A DNA stretch of 64,000 nt from Candidatus Goldiibacteriota bacterium HGW-Goldbacteria-1 (GTDB lineage: Bacteria > Oederibacteriota > PGYV01). This document shows positions 44,703 through 53,275 of the stretch, one piece after another. Numbering within the stretch: the stretch's first letter is position 1; every line of letters starts with the position of its first letter. The stretch spans positions 141,988 through 205,987 of the forward strand of contig PGYV01000004.1 in NCBI GenBank assembly GCA_002839855.1, in the 5' to 3' direction. The position numbers and the translations under genes were made by a program. The notes below the pieces were generated by a model. The model had not been told where the DNA came from. It was given only the letters and a program-made list of their open reading frames with translations, and ran no database searches.

Positions 44703-45509
44703 CTATATTTCTTTTAATCTTGACCGCCAAAAATGTTTATACACGGCAGACGCGCAAAAAATACCCGCCATAAAAATGACCACAGTTGCCCCCAGGGGCA
44801 GATTAAACGCGAAAGCCAGCAGGCTGCCAAACGCCCCTCCAAGAAATCCCGCCAGGCCTGATAATATTAAAAAAGACTTAAAACTTATGCACACCTGTTT
44901 TGCCGCGGCAGCCGGCAGGATTATCATTCCAAATATCATAAGCCCGCCCGCCGTATTAAGCCCCGCAGACACCACCGCGCCGGTTAAAAGCAGCATCATA
45001 TAATATATCCGTTTTTCTTTAATCCCGTTTGCCGCGGCCATCTGCCTGTTAAACAGCACAAACACAAGCCTGCTGTAGTAATAAACTATAAAAACGGTTT
45101 CTATTGCCAGGATAAAAACAGAAACAGCAATATCCGCCCAGCCGGAAAGAAAGACATTTCCCCAAAGTACCGAATACAGCATCTGCCTGTGCCCTTCAAA
45201 GATTCCCACACCTAAAAGCGCAATCGCCATTAAAAACGCGAACATCACGCTTAAAATTGAATTAACCGATGACTTAACCCTGTCAGAGACAGGCCCTAAA
45301 AGGGCCGACATTAAAATAGACGCGGCAAAAGCCGAAAGTTTACCGGGAAGCCCTAAAATAACCCCCCATACCCCGCCTGCCATTGCGGCGTGAGACACTG
45401 CCACGCCCACAAAAGGAATTTCCAGAAGCAAGATAAACGCGCCTGCAAGGCCGCACGAAGCGCCGGTAAAAACACACGATAAAAACGCCTTTACGTAAAG
45501 TTCATCCAT
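44703..45509 (-). CDS. Metal ABC transporter permease (ZnuB/MntB type)
   Basis: This 268-residue protein has about eight membrane helices and matches the ABC-3 permease family for zinc, manganese or iron. GVAVSHAAMAGGVWG-like and LNTAGGLMIFGMIILPAAAA segments are typical. It forms the channel of the transporter with the ATPase encoded just upstream. The start is the ATG at 45509, overlapping the ATPase stop by 8 bp; a longer frame to 45563 would overlap more. Metal specificity cannot be told from sequence. Confidence 0.92.
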   Translation of the reverse strand: MDELYVKAFLSCVFTGASCGLAGAFILLLEIPFVGVAVSHAAMAGGVWGVILGLPGKLSAFAASILMSALLGPVSDRVKSSVNSILSVMFAFLMAIALLGVGIFEGHRQMLYSVLWGNVFLSGWADIAVSVFILAIETVFIVYYYSRLVFVLFNRQMAAANGIKEKRIYYMMLLLTGAVVSAGLNTAGGLMIFGMIILPAAAAKQVCISFKSFLILSGLAGFLGGAFGSLLAFAFNLPLGATVVIFMAGIFCASAVYKHFWRSRLKEI

Positions 45510-46185
45510 ATATTTTTTCCATGGCGTTTTTTCCGCCAAACAGCTTATCTGCCATGCCGTCAAAAGAAATTTCCCCTTTTTTCAGCACAACCACGCGCGC
45601 CGAAGAGAACGGCATGGCGTTTATCATATGCGTTACAAATATAACGGTGATATTGTGTTTTTTATGTATTGAATCGGCAAGTTTAAGAAAATTTAAGTAC
45701 GCGTATGGGTCAAGGTTAAGATTAGGTTCATCAAGCACCAGCAGTTCCGGTTTTCTTACAAGCACCATAGCAAGCATCACTTTTTGTTTTTCCCCGCCTG
45801 ACAGTTCATAGAAACGTGATTTTAAAATTTTCTGTATTTTAAGTTCAGTTACTATTTCACTTATTTCTTTTTTTACCGCCGCTTTATCCATTCCCGTGCT
45901 TAACGCGGAATTTTCTATCAATTCCCACGCGGTGGCGGGAAAACCGCGTTCTTCACACGAAGACTGCGGAATGTAGCCGTATAATTTTGTGTTTAAAAAA
46001 ACCTTACCGCATCCCGGCTTTATAAGCCCCAGCAGGGATTTTACAAGCGTGGTTTTACCGGAGCCATTTGGCCCCACAATGGTTACAAATTCCCCCCGTT
46101 TTATTTTAAGATTTACCCGCGACAGTATTTTTTTTGAACCCAGTGTAATACCAAGATTTTCCACCGCGGCGAAAACATTGTTCAT
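45502..46185 (-). CDS. Metal ABC transporter ATPase (ZnuC/MntA type)
   Basis: This 227-residue protein is an ABC ATPase with Walker A GPNGSGKTT at about residues 38-46, the Q-loop, signature LSGGEKQ, Walker B LLVLDEPNLNLD and the switch His in VFVTHMI. It powers metal uptake by the permease and binding protein around it. It overlaps the binding protein gene by 4 bp and the permease by 8 bp. Confidence 0.93.
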   Translation of the reverse strand: MNNVFAAVENLGITLGSKKILSRVNLKIKRGEFVTIVGPNGSGKTTLVKSLLGLIKPGCGKVFLNTKLYGYIPQSSCEERGFPATAWELIENSALSTGMDKAAVKKEISEIVTELKIQKILKSRFYELSGGEKQKVMLAMVLVRKPELLVLDEPNLNLDPYAYLNFLKLADSIHKKHNITVIFVTHMINAMPFSSARVVVLKKGEISFDGMADKLFGGKNAMEKIYG

Positions 46186-46997
46186 TGCCTGCAGTCTCCT
46201 GCGGTCTGCTTTATAAGGTTAAAATTGTATCTCCACAGCGCAAGAAAAGCGCTGTCATCGCCGTAGGCGCCCGGAAAATTTAAAAGCACCGCTTTTTTAA
46301 CTTTCAGTTCCTTATTTATTATTTCAGCTGACGTATCGTGGCTGCCGTTTAAATTGCTTAAGATAACCGCGGCAGACTTGTTTCTGCCCTCTTTAATAAT
46401 TGATGCTATTTCATTTGCGGTAAGATTTTCCGCCTCCCCGAATAACGTTACAGGGACAAAGCCAAAATATTCCGCCAAATCCTTCTGAACCGCGCTTACA
46501 ACCGCTTTAACCTTCTTTTTCCTCATACAGCTTATGTACATCTGATCATCAGTCACATTTTCCATAATAGAAAAGACCACAGCCTGCCTGTTTTTTTCAT
46601 ACTGCTCAAAATTCCCCGGAAAATTCCCGTTTAAAAGCGCCGCCATTTCTGATAAACCGTTAAAATACCCTTCCGGCGTTGTAAGCGCGGATGCCTTTAA
46701 AACTTCCACCCTTGCTTTTTTATTTATCTTTTTTATCGCCTGCGCCAGCGCCTGCTGATACGGGTGTATTATTATAAGTTTTGCTTTTTTTACCGCAAGG
46801 GCGTCCTGAGGCTTTAAATCAAAATGTCCCGGGCAGGCATCCGGCGGGATAAGCACGGTATTTTTTATCCCCGGCGCTATATCCTTTGCCAGCGACGCAA
46901 TCATGGATGTGCCGCACAAAACATTCTGCTGCGCCGTTTTATCGCCGCACGATGAAAATATTATTACAGCTGCAAGTAAAACAAATATCTTTTTCAT
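46182..46997 (-). CDS. Metal-binding lipoprotein of ABC transporter (ZnuA type)
   Basis: This 271-residue protein has a signal peptide with lipobox FSSC at about residue 17 and matches the zinc/manganese-binding TroA superfamily. The first metal His lies in PGHFDLKP, the second probably in HPYQQ. It has no His-rich loop. It would deliver metal to the permease. The ATG at 46997 is preferred; a GTG two codons earlier is the alternative. The gene is 15 bp after the TonB-like gene, suggesting metal import. Confidence 0.85.
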   Translation of the reverse strand: MKKIFVLLAAVIIFSSCGDKTAQQNVLCGTSMIASLAKDIAPGIKNTVLIPPDACPGHFDLKPQDALAVKKAKLIIIHPYQQALAQAIKKINKKARVEVLKASALTTPEGYFNGLSEMAALLNGNFPGNFEQYEKNRQAVVFSIMENVTDDQMYISCMRKKKVKAVVSAVQKDLAEYFGFVPVTLFGEAENLTANEIASIIKEGRNKSAAVILSNLNGSHDTSAEIINKELKVKKAVLLNFPGAYGDDSAFLALWRYNFNLIKQTAGDCRQ

Positions 46998-47012
46998 AAA
47001 CACCCCATATAA

Positions 47013-47591
47013 TTAATTTAATTTAAAAACTATGGCTATCTGCAGGGCAAACGGCTCTGCTTTTATTGCATCCGGAAGCGGCGGATAAGGCGCGGCGCGC
47101 CATATATTCCGCACCGCTTCTTTATCAAGCATTTCATCACCTGACGATGTTAAAAGCCGCGCGTCTGCCACGGTGCCGTTACGGTTAATGGAAAAAGCCA
47201 CCACAGACTTTCCCGCAATTCCCTTTTGCCTGGCCTGCGGCGGATAAAAACGGTTTGCCTGTATCCTCTGTTTTACCGCGTCATTGTACGCGTAGACTGA
47301 ATTCTGTGTTTCAATATCTCCGCCGGCAGCAGCCGTGCCGCCGCCCATATCATTATTATCTGAAGTTTCGCTGCGCGCGGCCGTATCATTTTTAGCCAGT
47401 TCTGTTTTATGCCCGGTCTTTGCGACATACGGCATAAGTTCAAGCGTGACATCCACCGGCTGATTTGTAACCGTATGCTTCCCTTTAAATAAAGAAAACA
47501 TACCGGATGCAGTGCCTATTATTCCGGCGTGCAGCATGGCAGAAATTAATAACGCCGCGGCGGATACGGGTAAAGTTTTATTTTTTTTCAC
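47013..47591 (-). CDS. TonB-like energy transducer
   Basis: This 192-residue protein has an N-terminal signal anchor (about 9-32), a low-complexity Asp/Gly/Ala region, and a C-terminal TonB domain. QRIQANRFYPPQARQKGIAG and VAFSINRNGTVADARLLTSS are the typical TonB C-terminal motif. It should couple proton motive force to outer-membrane transport. ExbB and ExbD are not visible in the window. It sits between an acyl-CoA synthetase gene and the metal binding protein. Confidence 0.88.
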   Translation of the reverse strand: MKKNKTLPVSAAALLISAMLHAGIIGTASGMFSLFKGKHTVTNQPVDVTLELMPYVAKTGHKTELAKNDTAARSETSDNNDMGGGTAAAGGDIETQNSVYAYNDAVKQRIQANRFYPPQARQKGIAGKSVVAFSINRNGTVADARLLTSSGDEMLDKEAVRNIWRAAPYPPLPDAIKAEPFALQIAIVFKLN

Positions 47592-47606
47592 AATTTACCT
47601 TCATAT

Positions 47607-49253
47607 TCAGCTGTACAGGAACCTTTTTATTTTCTTGGAAGGCGTCTTTTCAAATTCCTGCGCGTGTATTTTAATGGCAGATACCTGGCTGTAAGCCGGC
47701 AGCTGCGTGTTAAGTTTTTTTCTTATATTTTCAATCTCTTTTTCAAGGCCCGCTTCGTCAAGCCCGTCTTTATCCGCGCCGTCCATATCCGGAAAAACAA
47801 GCGCTGTTATTTTTCCGCCCCTGTCCACCACAACGCATTCGCTTACATAGCGCATCACCGAAAGTTTTGTTTCTATCTCTTCAGGATAAATATTCTGCCC
47901 GGAAGGGCCAAGTATCATATTTTTCGACCTGCCGCACAGCGCGATATTGCCTTCGCTGTCCATAGTGCCAAGGTCGCCTGTCTTTAACCAGCCGTCCACA
48001 ATGGTATCGCGCGTGGCCGTCGGATTCTTATAATACTCTTTCATCACGCTTTCACCCTTAAGCAGAATCTCGCCGGGGACCTTTGCCGGGTCCGGCGAAT
48101 CTATCCTTGCCTGAAGATAGTTTATCAATTTTCCAACGCTGCCCTTTTTATGGTCTTTCCAGTTGGCGTAGGAAACAAGCGGGCCGCACTCTGTCATGCC
48201 GTACCCTATCGTGAACGGAAATTTAATAGATTTGAAAAAATCATCCACTTCCGGGCTTAAAGACGCGCCGCCTATTACTATTTCCATGAAGTTTCCGCCA
48301 AAAACATTCACTATCTTTTTCCTTATAACCGCTTCAATGCCTTTGCCCACAACCGGCACATTCAGTAAAAATCCCGTGGGGGTGCCGTCTATGCTCTTTT
48401 TTATCTGATTCCTGTAAATCTTTTCAAGCACAAGCGGCACAGAGAGGATAAGCCTTGGCTTTATCTTTGCAAACGCCTCCACAAGTACTGTGGGCGAAGG
48501 CAGCCTGTCAAGATACGTTATGTGGCATCCCGCCGCTGTGGGGAATAAAAATTCAAAAGCGCAGCCAAAAGAGTGCGCCAGCGGAAGAAACGACAGAACG
48601 TTGTCGCCCGGTTTTAAAGGCATGTTTTCCATGGCAAACCTTACGTTAATATAAAGGCTGCGGCGGCTTAACACCACTCCCTTGGAAAGCCCGGTAGTGC
48701 CGGACGTGTACACAATGGCGGCGGTTTCGCTGTCAGCGATGTCGCGCATAAAAAAATGCGCCGGTTCTTTTTCGGGTTTTTTTCTTGCAAAAATATTTTT
48801 AACCGCGGATACGGCTCTCATGAATAACGCGGCCTTTTTATTTAAGTATTCCCGCTCCATCGTGTCTATCCTGTACGCGGCGGCAAGTTTCTCGGTTTCA
48901 GTCAGTTCAAGCTGTTCTAATATCTCTTCAGAGGCGAATAAAAGCACGGAGTCTGAATGGTTTATTATGTGCTGAATTTCCGACGGTTTAAAATCCGCCA
49001 GAATGGGCACTATCACCGCGCCGTAAGTTATGGCAGACAGGTAAGTAAGCACCCAATTGGTGCTGTTACGCGCGGCAAGGGCTATCTTGTCGCCTTTTTT
49101 TAACCCCGCTTCGGAAAAAGATTCGTGCATCTTGGCCACTTTTTCCGCGGCTTGTGCATAAGTTATCGGCTCTTTGCCGTAATCCGAAAAAGCCGGCAGC
49201 GCCGCGTTTTGTTCAAAACTCTGCCTGTAAAGTTCCGATAATGTCTCCGCCAT
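47607..49253 (-). CDS. Long-chain acyl-CoA synthetase (AMP-binding)
   Basis: This 548-residue enzyme has the AMP-binding motif VYTSGTTGLSKGVVL at about residues 184-198 and the later GYGMTECGP and DGWLKTGDLG motifs. It should activate fatty acids with ATP and CoA. The ATG at 49253 has GGAGGG upstream; a frame to 49277 runs into the repeat array. The heptamer array 49264-49690 lies directly before the ribosome site. The TonB and metal transporter genes follow closely in the same direction. Confidence 0.93.
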   Translation of the reverse strand: MAETLSELYRQSFEQNAALPAFSDYGKEPITYAQAAEKVAKMHESFSEAGLKKGDKIALAARNSTNWVLTYLSAITYGAVIVPILADFKPSEIQHIINHSDSVLLFASEEILEQLELTETEKLAAAYRIDTMEREYLNKKAALFMRAVSAVKNIFARKKPEKEPAHFFMRDIADSETAAIVYTSGTTGLSKGVVLSRRSLYINVRFAMENMPLKPGDNVLSFLPLAHSFGCAFEFLFPTAAGCHITYLDRLPSPTVLVEAFAKIKPRLILSVPLVLEKIYRNQIKKSIDGTPTGFLLNVPVVGKGIEAVIRKKIVNVFGGNFMEIVIGGASLSPEVDDFFKSIKFPFTIGYGMTECGPLVSYANWKDHKKGSVGKLINYLQARIDSPDPAKVPGEILLKGESVMKEYYKNPTATRDTIVDGWLKTGDLGTMDSEGNIALCGRSKNMILGPSGQNIYPEEIETKLSVMRYVSECVVVDRGGKITALVFPDMDGADKDGLDEAGLEKEIENIRKKLNTQLPAYSQVSAIKIHAQEFEKTPSKKIKRFLYS

Positions 49254-49263
49254 AAGTCCCTCC

Positions 49264-49690
49264 GTTGCAACTGACAAGTTGCAGGTTACAAGTTACAGCT
49301 AACAGCTGACAAGTTACAGCTAACAGCTGACAAGTTACAGGTTACAAGTTACAAGTGACAAGTTACAGGTTACAACTGACAGCTTACAAGTTGCAGCTGA
49401 CAGCTGACAAGTTACAGGTTACAACTAACAACTTACAACTGAGAACTGACAGCTGTTACCTGTTACTTGTCACTTGTCACTTGTCACCTGTTACCTGTTA
49501 CTTGTCACTTGTCACTTGTCACTTGTCACTTGTCACTTGTCACTTGTCACTTGTCACTTGTAACCTGTAACCTGTAACCTGTAACCTGTAACCTGTAACC
49601 TGTAACCTGTAACCTGTAACCTGTAACCTGTAACAACCTGTAACCTGTAACCTGTAACCTGTAACCTGTAACCTGTAACCTGTAACCTGT
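49264..49690. repeat. Heptamer inverted-arm repeat array 3
   Basis: The left arm (49264-49450) is made of GACAAGT, TACAACT, AACAGCT and TACAGGT type heptamers. After a switch near 49440-49455 the right arm runs in reverse-complement heptamers, with about eight CTTGTCA units and about 18 AACCTGT units, broken once by an extra AAC. It fills the whole gap between the acyl-CoA synthetase and the DUF4139 gene and stops at the latter's stop codon. It is the largest array, and highly regular in its right part. Confidence 0.95.
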
Positions 49691-49691
49691 A

Positions 49692-51347
49692 TTACAACCC
49701 TTCCACGTTCATATCTTTCGGATATGTAACTTTTACCCTGTATGTAATTACCTTTTTCGCGCCCGCGCCAAGTTTAAACTTCAGCGTGCATATTCCTTTT
49801 TCATCTTTTTCCACGCACTCTTCGCTTGCTTTGTAAACTTCAACTTTAATCTTATCGTGCTGCGATACGGGCATGGGCTCTTTAATTTCCAGCTGTGCCT
49901 CTTTTTTGTTGAAATTTTCAACTGTTATCTTAAAGCCGTAATCAGCGCCGTTGTCGCCGCCAAAAAGGCCGCGGTCTCCGGTTTTCTTATCTGTTATTTC
50001 CCTTTTTATCTTTATGTTCTCGTCTATGCCAAAGGAGACCGTAAGTTTGTCCCCTGTGTTTATCACTTTGCCAATCTGCTGTTTGCCGGAATAATCGCCG
50101 TCAAGATACACGGCCATCTCGCCGGGCATTAAGGAAAGTTCGTCTTTGTTTTCTATTTCCGCGGTAAGGTAAGCCGCGTCGTTCTGCGAAGGCACGGCCG
50201 AATAGTACATTCCCGCGGTGTCAAATTTCATATTTTTTAAAAAGACGCTTTTAGGTTCCCCGTTTGACTGAACATTAAACCTTCCCTTCATTTCCACCTT
50301 CATGGAAAGTTCATTTTCCATTATAGCGTTGTAAGCCGCGGGCGCTTCGCCGTAAGCTTCTTCAGCTTCAGCCATTACCGCTGTGTCCATTGCCATTGCC
50401 GCGGGCGCGGCTTCCGCTTTCATAAGCATCTTCTGAGCCCTGTAAACCTGGCGTTCCCTTAAAATCCATGGCGCAGGCTGTGGGATATTAATATTGTGCT
50501 GCTTGTTTCCCGTAGATACGGTAAGTTTTATATTTTTCCAGTCTTCCCCGGACTGCTGGTAAACCACAGCGTTATATGCCACTTCCGCCGATAACGATTC
50601 CGGCGTATAATTTGCTTCATAAGACGGGTACCAACCCGCGTTATATACGGCGTACTTAACGGTTATTCCCGCGTCAGTTAACGCCGCGGAAGAATCTATC
50701 CTTATAAAAAGCACCTTATTGCGCTTTAGGTTACCCGCGCGCACGGAAGAAAGTTCAGATTCCATTACCGCGGCTTTTTCTTTTAATTCTTTAACTTTCT
50801 TTTCAGCCGCGCGCTTGTCTTTGTATGCCTGCTCTAACCCTTTGGACGCGAACTTTATTATGGCGTCAAGATTTGCCACAGACACGTCTTTTGTAACCAG
50901 CGCTTTTGAAACCTCATCCGCGGACTTGGCGTTTATTGATTCCAGCGCCTTTATCTTTGATTCATTTGCTTTTATCTTATCTTCAACTGCCGCTATTTCA
51001 GTTTTTATAGTTTCAAGAGTAACCCTTAGTTCTTTCTCTTTCTGCTCGAAAACCGCTTTTGAAAGCACCTCTTTGTATTCAAACTCTTTTACAAGAAAAG
51101 CGCCTGCCCCGGATTTTTTTACCGAAAGGGTGTTTTCCACCATTCCCACAGGCAGGTCGGTTATCGCAAGAAGCGTTTCGCCTTTGACAAGTGAGGCATT
51201 AACATTTCTTTCCACATATGCCGTGTTTGAATAAACAGTAACGCCGGATATCGGCGCCTTAATTTCCGCGGCATTTTCAAACCCCGGGATAGCCGCGTAC
51301 ACTGAAATACACGAAAATAAAGACAGTACCATAATAAGCTTTTTCAT
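49692..51347 (-). CDS. DUF4139 (MuiA-type) secreted protein
   Basis: This 551-residue protein has a signal peptide (about 1-18), a DUF4140-like N-terminal region (ISGVTVYSNTAYVERNVNA), a coiled coil (about 100-200) rich in Lys and Glu, and a DUF4139 domain (ITVKYAVYNAGWYPSY, VYQQSGEDWKNIKLTVSTG). This architecture is that of the mucoidy-inhibitor-like proteins; the function is not established. The ATG at 51347 has GGAGG upstream, and a TTGAAA/TAAAAT promoter lies before it. A frame extended to 51503 is not supported. Confidence 0.9.
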   Translation of the reverse strand: MKKLIMVLSLFSCISVYAAIPGFENAAEIKAPISGVTVYSNTAYVERNVNASLVKGETLLAITDLPVGMVENTLSVKKSGAGAFLVKEFEYKEVLSKAVFEQKEKELRVTLETIKTEIAAVEDKIKANESKIKALESINAKSADEVSKALVTKDVSVANLDAIIKFASKGLEQAYKDKRAAEKKVKELKEKAAVMESELSSVRAGNLKRNKVLFIRIDSSAALTDAGITVKYAVYNAGWYPSYEANYTPESLSAEVAYNAVVYQQSGEDWKNIKLTVSTGNKQHNINIPQPAPWILRERQVYRAQKMLMKAEAAPAAMAMDTAVMAEAEEAYGEAPAAYNAIMENELSMKVEMKGRFNVQSNGEPKSVFLKNMKFDTAGMYYSAVPSQNDAAYLTAEIENKDELSLMPGEMAVYLDGDYSGKQQIGKVINTGDKLTVSFGIDENIKIKREITDKKTGDRGLFGGDNGADYGFKITVENFNKKEAQLEIKEPMPVSQHDKIKVEVYKASEECVEKDEKGICTLKFKLGAGAKKVITYRVKVTYPKDMNVEGL

Positions 51348-51378
51348 ATTATTACCTCCAAAAGTAATTAATACGCTA

Positions 51379-51407
51379 ATTTTACACCCGTTAAACCTTA
51401 TTTTCAA
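51379..51407 (-). promoter_or_regulatory. Promoter of the DUF4139 gene
   Basis: On the minus strand TTGAAA (51402-51407), a 17-bp spacer and TAAAAT (51379-51384) lie about 32 bp before the ATG. The gap is shared with a divergent gene. Confidence 0.7.
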
Positions 51408-51430
51408 TTTAATAATATGCAAGTATGCTA

Positions 51431-51458
51431 TTGCTTTATACTGCGGATAAATTATAAT
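51431..51458 (+). promoter_or_regulatory. Promoter of the zinc-ribbon gene
   Basis: TTGCTT (51431-51436), a 16-bp spacer and TATAAT (51453-51458) lie 59 bp before the TTG start of the zinc-ribbon gene. Confidence 0.6.
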
Positions 51459-51517
51459 TAAAGATATATGAAATATGTCCGATATATAACAAAGAATCTG
51501 CAATAAGGAGCATTAAA

Positions 51518-51847
51518 TTGGCGCTAAAAAACTGTGAAAGATGCGGAAGGACAATGGATACAGGCCAGTCATCGGCAACTGTGTGCCCTGACTGCCTTAT
51601 GAAAGACGGCATGGACCTTGGAAAAGTGACTTTATACTTGAGAAAAAACCCCCTTGCCAGCGTGTCTCAGGTCTGCAAGGATACCGGCGTCCCCTTTTCA
51701 ACTGTCAACCGGCTTATAGATAAAGGCACGCTTAAAATTTCAAACAGGCCCAACTCTTCTGTATGCAGGTTCTGCGGAAAACCTGCAAAAGACAGCGTAT
51801 GCCCTTCCTGCCGCGACAAACTGAAAAATTCCGGCATAATAAAATAA
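51518..51847 (+). CDS. Zinc-ribbon/helix-turn-helix protein, YvyF-like
   Basis: This 109-residue protein has a zinc ribbon at each end (CERCGRTM with CPDCLMK; CRFCGKPAKDSVCPSC) and a helix-turn-helix in the middle (VSQVCKDTGVPFSTVNRLIDKGTL). The layout resembles the YvyF flagellar-operon protein family, though no flagellar gene is near. It may bind DNA or act as a post-transcriptional regulator. The TTG start has AAGGAG 7 bp upstream. It ends just before the flavodoxin-like gene. Confidence 0.8.
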   Translation: MALKNCERCGRTMDTGQSSATVCPDCLMKDGMDLGKVTLYLRKNPLASVSQVCKDTGVPFSTVNRLIDKGTLKISNRPNSSVCRFCGKPAKDSVCPSCRDKLKNSGIIK

Positions 51848-51850
51848 ATT

Positions 51851-52933
51851 TTGCAAAACATCCAAGCCTCTAAGCCTCTAAGCATCCAAGCATCATTTTA
51901 CTATATGTCCGGTACAGGCAATTCATTTAAGACAGCCGTCTGGGCGGGCGAAAAATTAAAGGAACACGGCTGTGCTGCGTCTGTCATACCAATGGAGAAA
52001 GCATCCCTTAAAAACAACCCGCCGTCAGATAATAACCTTACGGGAATATTTACACCCACTCACGCTTTCACCGCCGCATGGCCCGCGATTAAATTTGCTT
52101 TTATGATGCCCCGCGTAAAAAAAGCGCCCGCAATTATTATAGCCACCCGCGCCGGCGCTTACTACGGCCCGCTGCCCCTGCCCGGAATGGAAGGCACAGC
52201 GTGTTTGATTATCGCGTTAATACTTCTGCTTAAAGGTTATGACATACGCGGTTTCGCGGGAATGGATATGCCCACAAACTGGCTTGCCCTGCACTGGGGA
52301 ATGACGGAGAAACACGCGCAGTATTTTTACGACAAAACAAAACGCGAAATTTCCGCGTTTATGGATACGGTTGCATCAGGCAGGCGGATATTTAAAGGCA
52401 TTCCGTCATGGATAATGGGGCTGACGTTTTTACCGGTAAGTTTTGCGTATTTGATAGCCGGTCGTTTGATGCTGTCCAAGGTTATGTTTGCGGATGAAAA
52501 GTGCACAAGCTGCGGTATCTGCGCGGCCAACTGCCCTTACGGCGCGATTATAATGAAGGGTGAGAAGATAAAAAAACCTTACTGGACGTTTAAATGTGAA
52601 AGCTGCGAAAGGTGTATCGCTTACTGCCCGGAAAAATCCATTCAGGCGGCGCATTCATATTTAGTAATTGTGTGCTGGCTGCTTTTTGGGGCTGTTACAG
52701 CCGCGGTTCAGCAGGTAATAATACAGAACCCTGTTTTTAATAACGAATTTGCTTCAATGATTTTTATGTTGATCAGCTCGTTGGGGTTATTTTTTGTGTG
52801 CTATTGGGCGCTTTATCTTATTACCCGCTTTAAACCATTCGCGTGGCTGTTTTCCCACACCACCTTTACAAAGATATTCCGGCGCTACCACCAGAGCGAC
52901 GTAACCCTGCGGGATTTGAAGAACGGGAAATAG
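51851..52933 (+). CDS. Flavodoxin-ferredoxin fusion membrane protein (EFR1-like)
   Basis: The protein joins a flavodoxin-like domain (FYYMSGTGNSFKTA binds the FMN phosphate), two [4Fe-4S] motifs (CTSCGICAANCPYGA and CESCERCIAYCPEK) and two C-terminal membrane helices (about 268-330). It should carry electrons between flavin and iron-sulfur centres at the membrane. No Shine-Dalgarno site is seen. The first 15 or so codons from the TTG at 51851 are translated from octamer repeats, so the original 5' end may have been replaced. The ATG at 51905 is the next Met but would cut the flavin loop. Confidence 0.82.
   Translation: MQNIQASKPLSIQASFYYMSGTGNSFKTAVWAGEKLKEHGCAASVIPMEKASLKNNPPSDNNLTGIFTPTHAFTAAWPAIKFAFMMPRVKKAPAIIIATRAGAYYGPLPLPGMEGTACLIIALILLLKGYDIRGFAGMDMPTNWLALHWGMTEKHAQYFYDKTKREISAFMDTVASGRRIFKGIPSWIMGLTFLPVSFAYLIAGRLMLSKVMFADEKCTSCGICAANCPYGAIIMKGEKIKKPYWTFKCESCERCIAYCPEKSIQAAHSYLVIVCWLLFGAVTAAVQQVIIQNPVFNNEFASMIFMLISSLGLFFVCYWALYLITRFKPFAWLFSHTTFTKIFRRYHQSDVTLRDLKNGK
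51863..51895. repeat. Octamer array inside the flavodoxin gene start
   Basis: Four octamers, CCAAGCCT, CTAAGCCT, CTAAGCAT and CCAAGCAT, occupy the first codons of the flavodoxin-ferredoxin gene, in the reading frame as IQASKPLSIQAS. Only the right-type arm is present. Confidence 0.85.
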
Positions 52934-52938
52934 AAACC

Positions 52939-53231
52939 GAGGGACGGATGCACAGAGGGACAGAGGGACAGAAGATTACCGGCAGCTAGACAATCGGTTT
53001 GGCCTTGGTAGCCGCGGGCTTTAGCCCGGGGCAGTTGCAGTTGTTCTAAATTGGTTTTAGATTTGGTAAGCGCACCTTTTTAATACCGAGCCCATAATAA
53101 TATTACCCGGTATTATATGCGGCAGTTGATTTAAAACAACGCACCCTGAAGGGTGCGGCTACCAATACCAAACCATGTTGCCAAGCCTCCAAGCCTCTAA
53201 CCATCCAAGCCTCCAAATAGCCTCCAACCAT
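52939..53231. repeat. Composite repeat cluster before the MFS gene
   Basis: The cluster holds GAGGGACR octamers (52939-52972), a TGGTAG palindrome element (53006-53164) and CCAAGCCT octamers (53171-53231). Within the palindrome element, the right part of TGGTAAGCGCACCTTTT is interrupted by a hairpin TAATACCG...CGGTATTA (53081-53115), indicating an insertion of one palindrome in another. The 340-bp gap between the flavodoxin and MFS genes contains no gene. Confidence 0.82.
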
Positions 53232-53275
53232 AAAATCACTTTTATTCTCCCCCCATATACGGTATATTTATCATT

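Noticed and set aside
49355-49570. Open frame through heptamer array 3
   Set aside because: Its translation is a plain low-complexity reading of the repeat (LVTCHLS repeated) and it has no Shine-Dalgarno site.
49264-49690. CRISPR array
   Set aside because: Units are 7 bp, contiguous and without spacers, and no cas gene is present.
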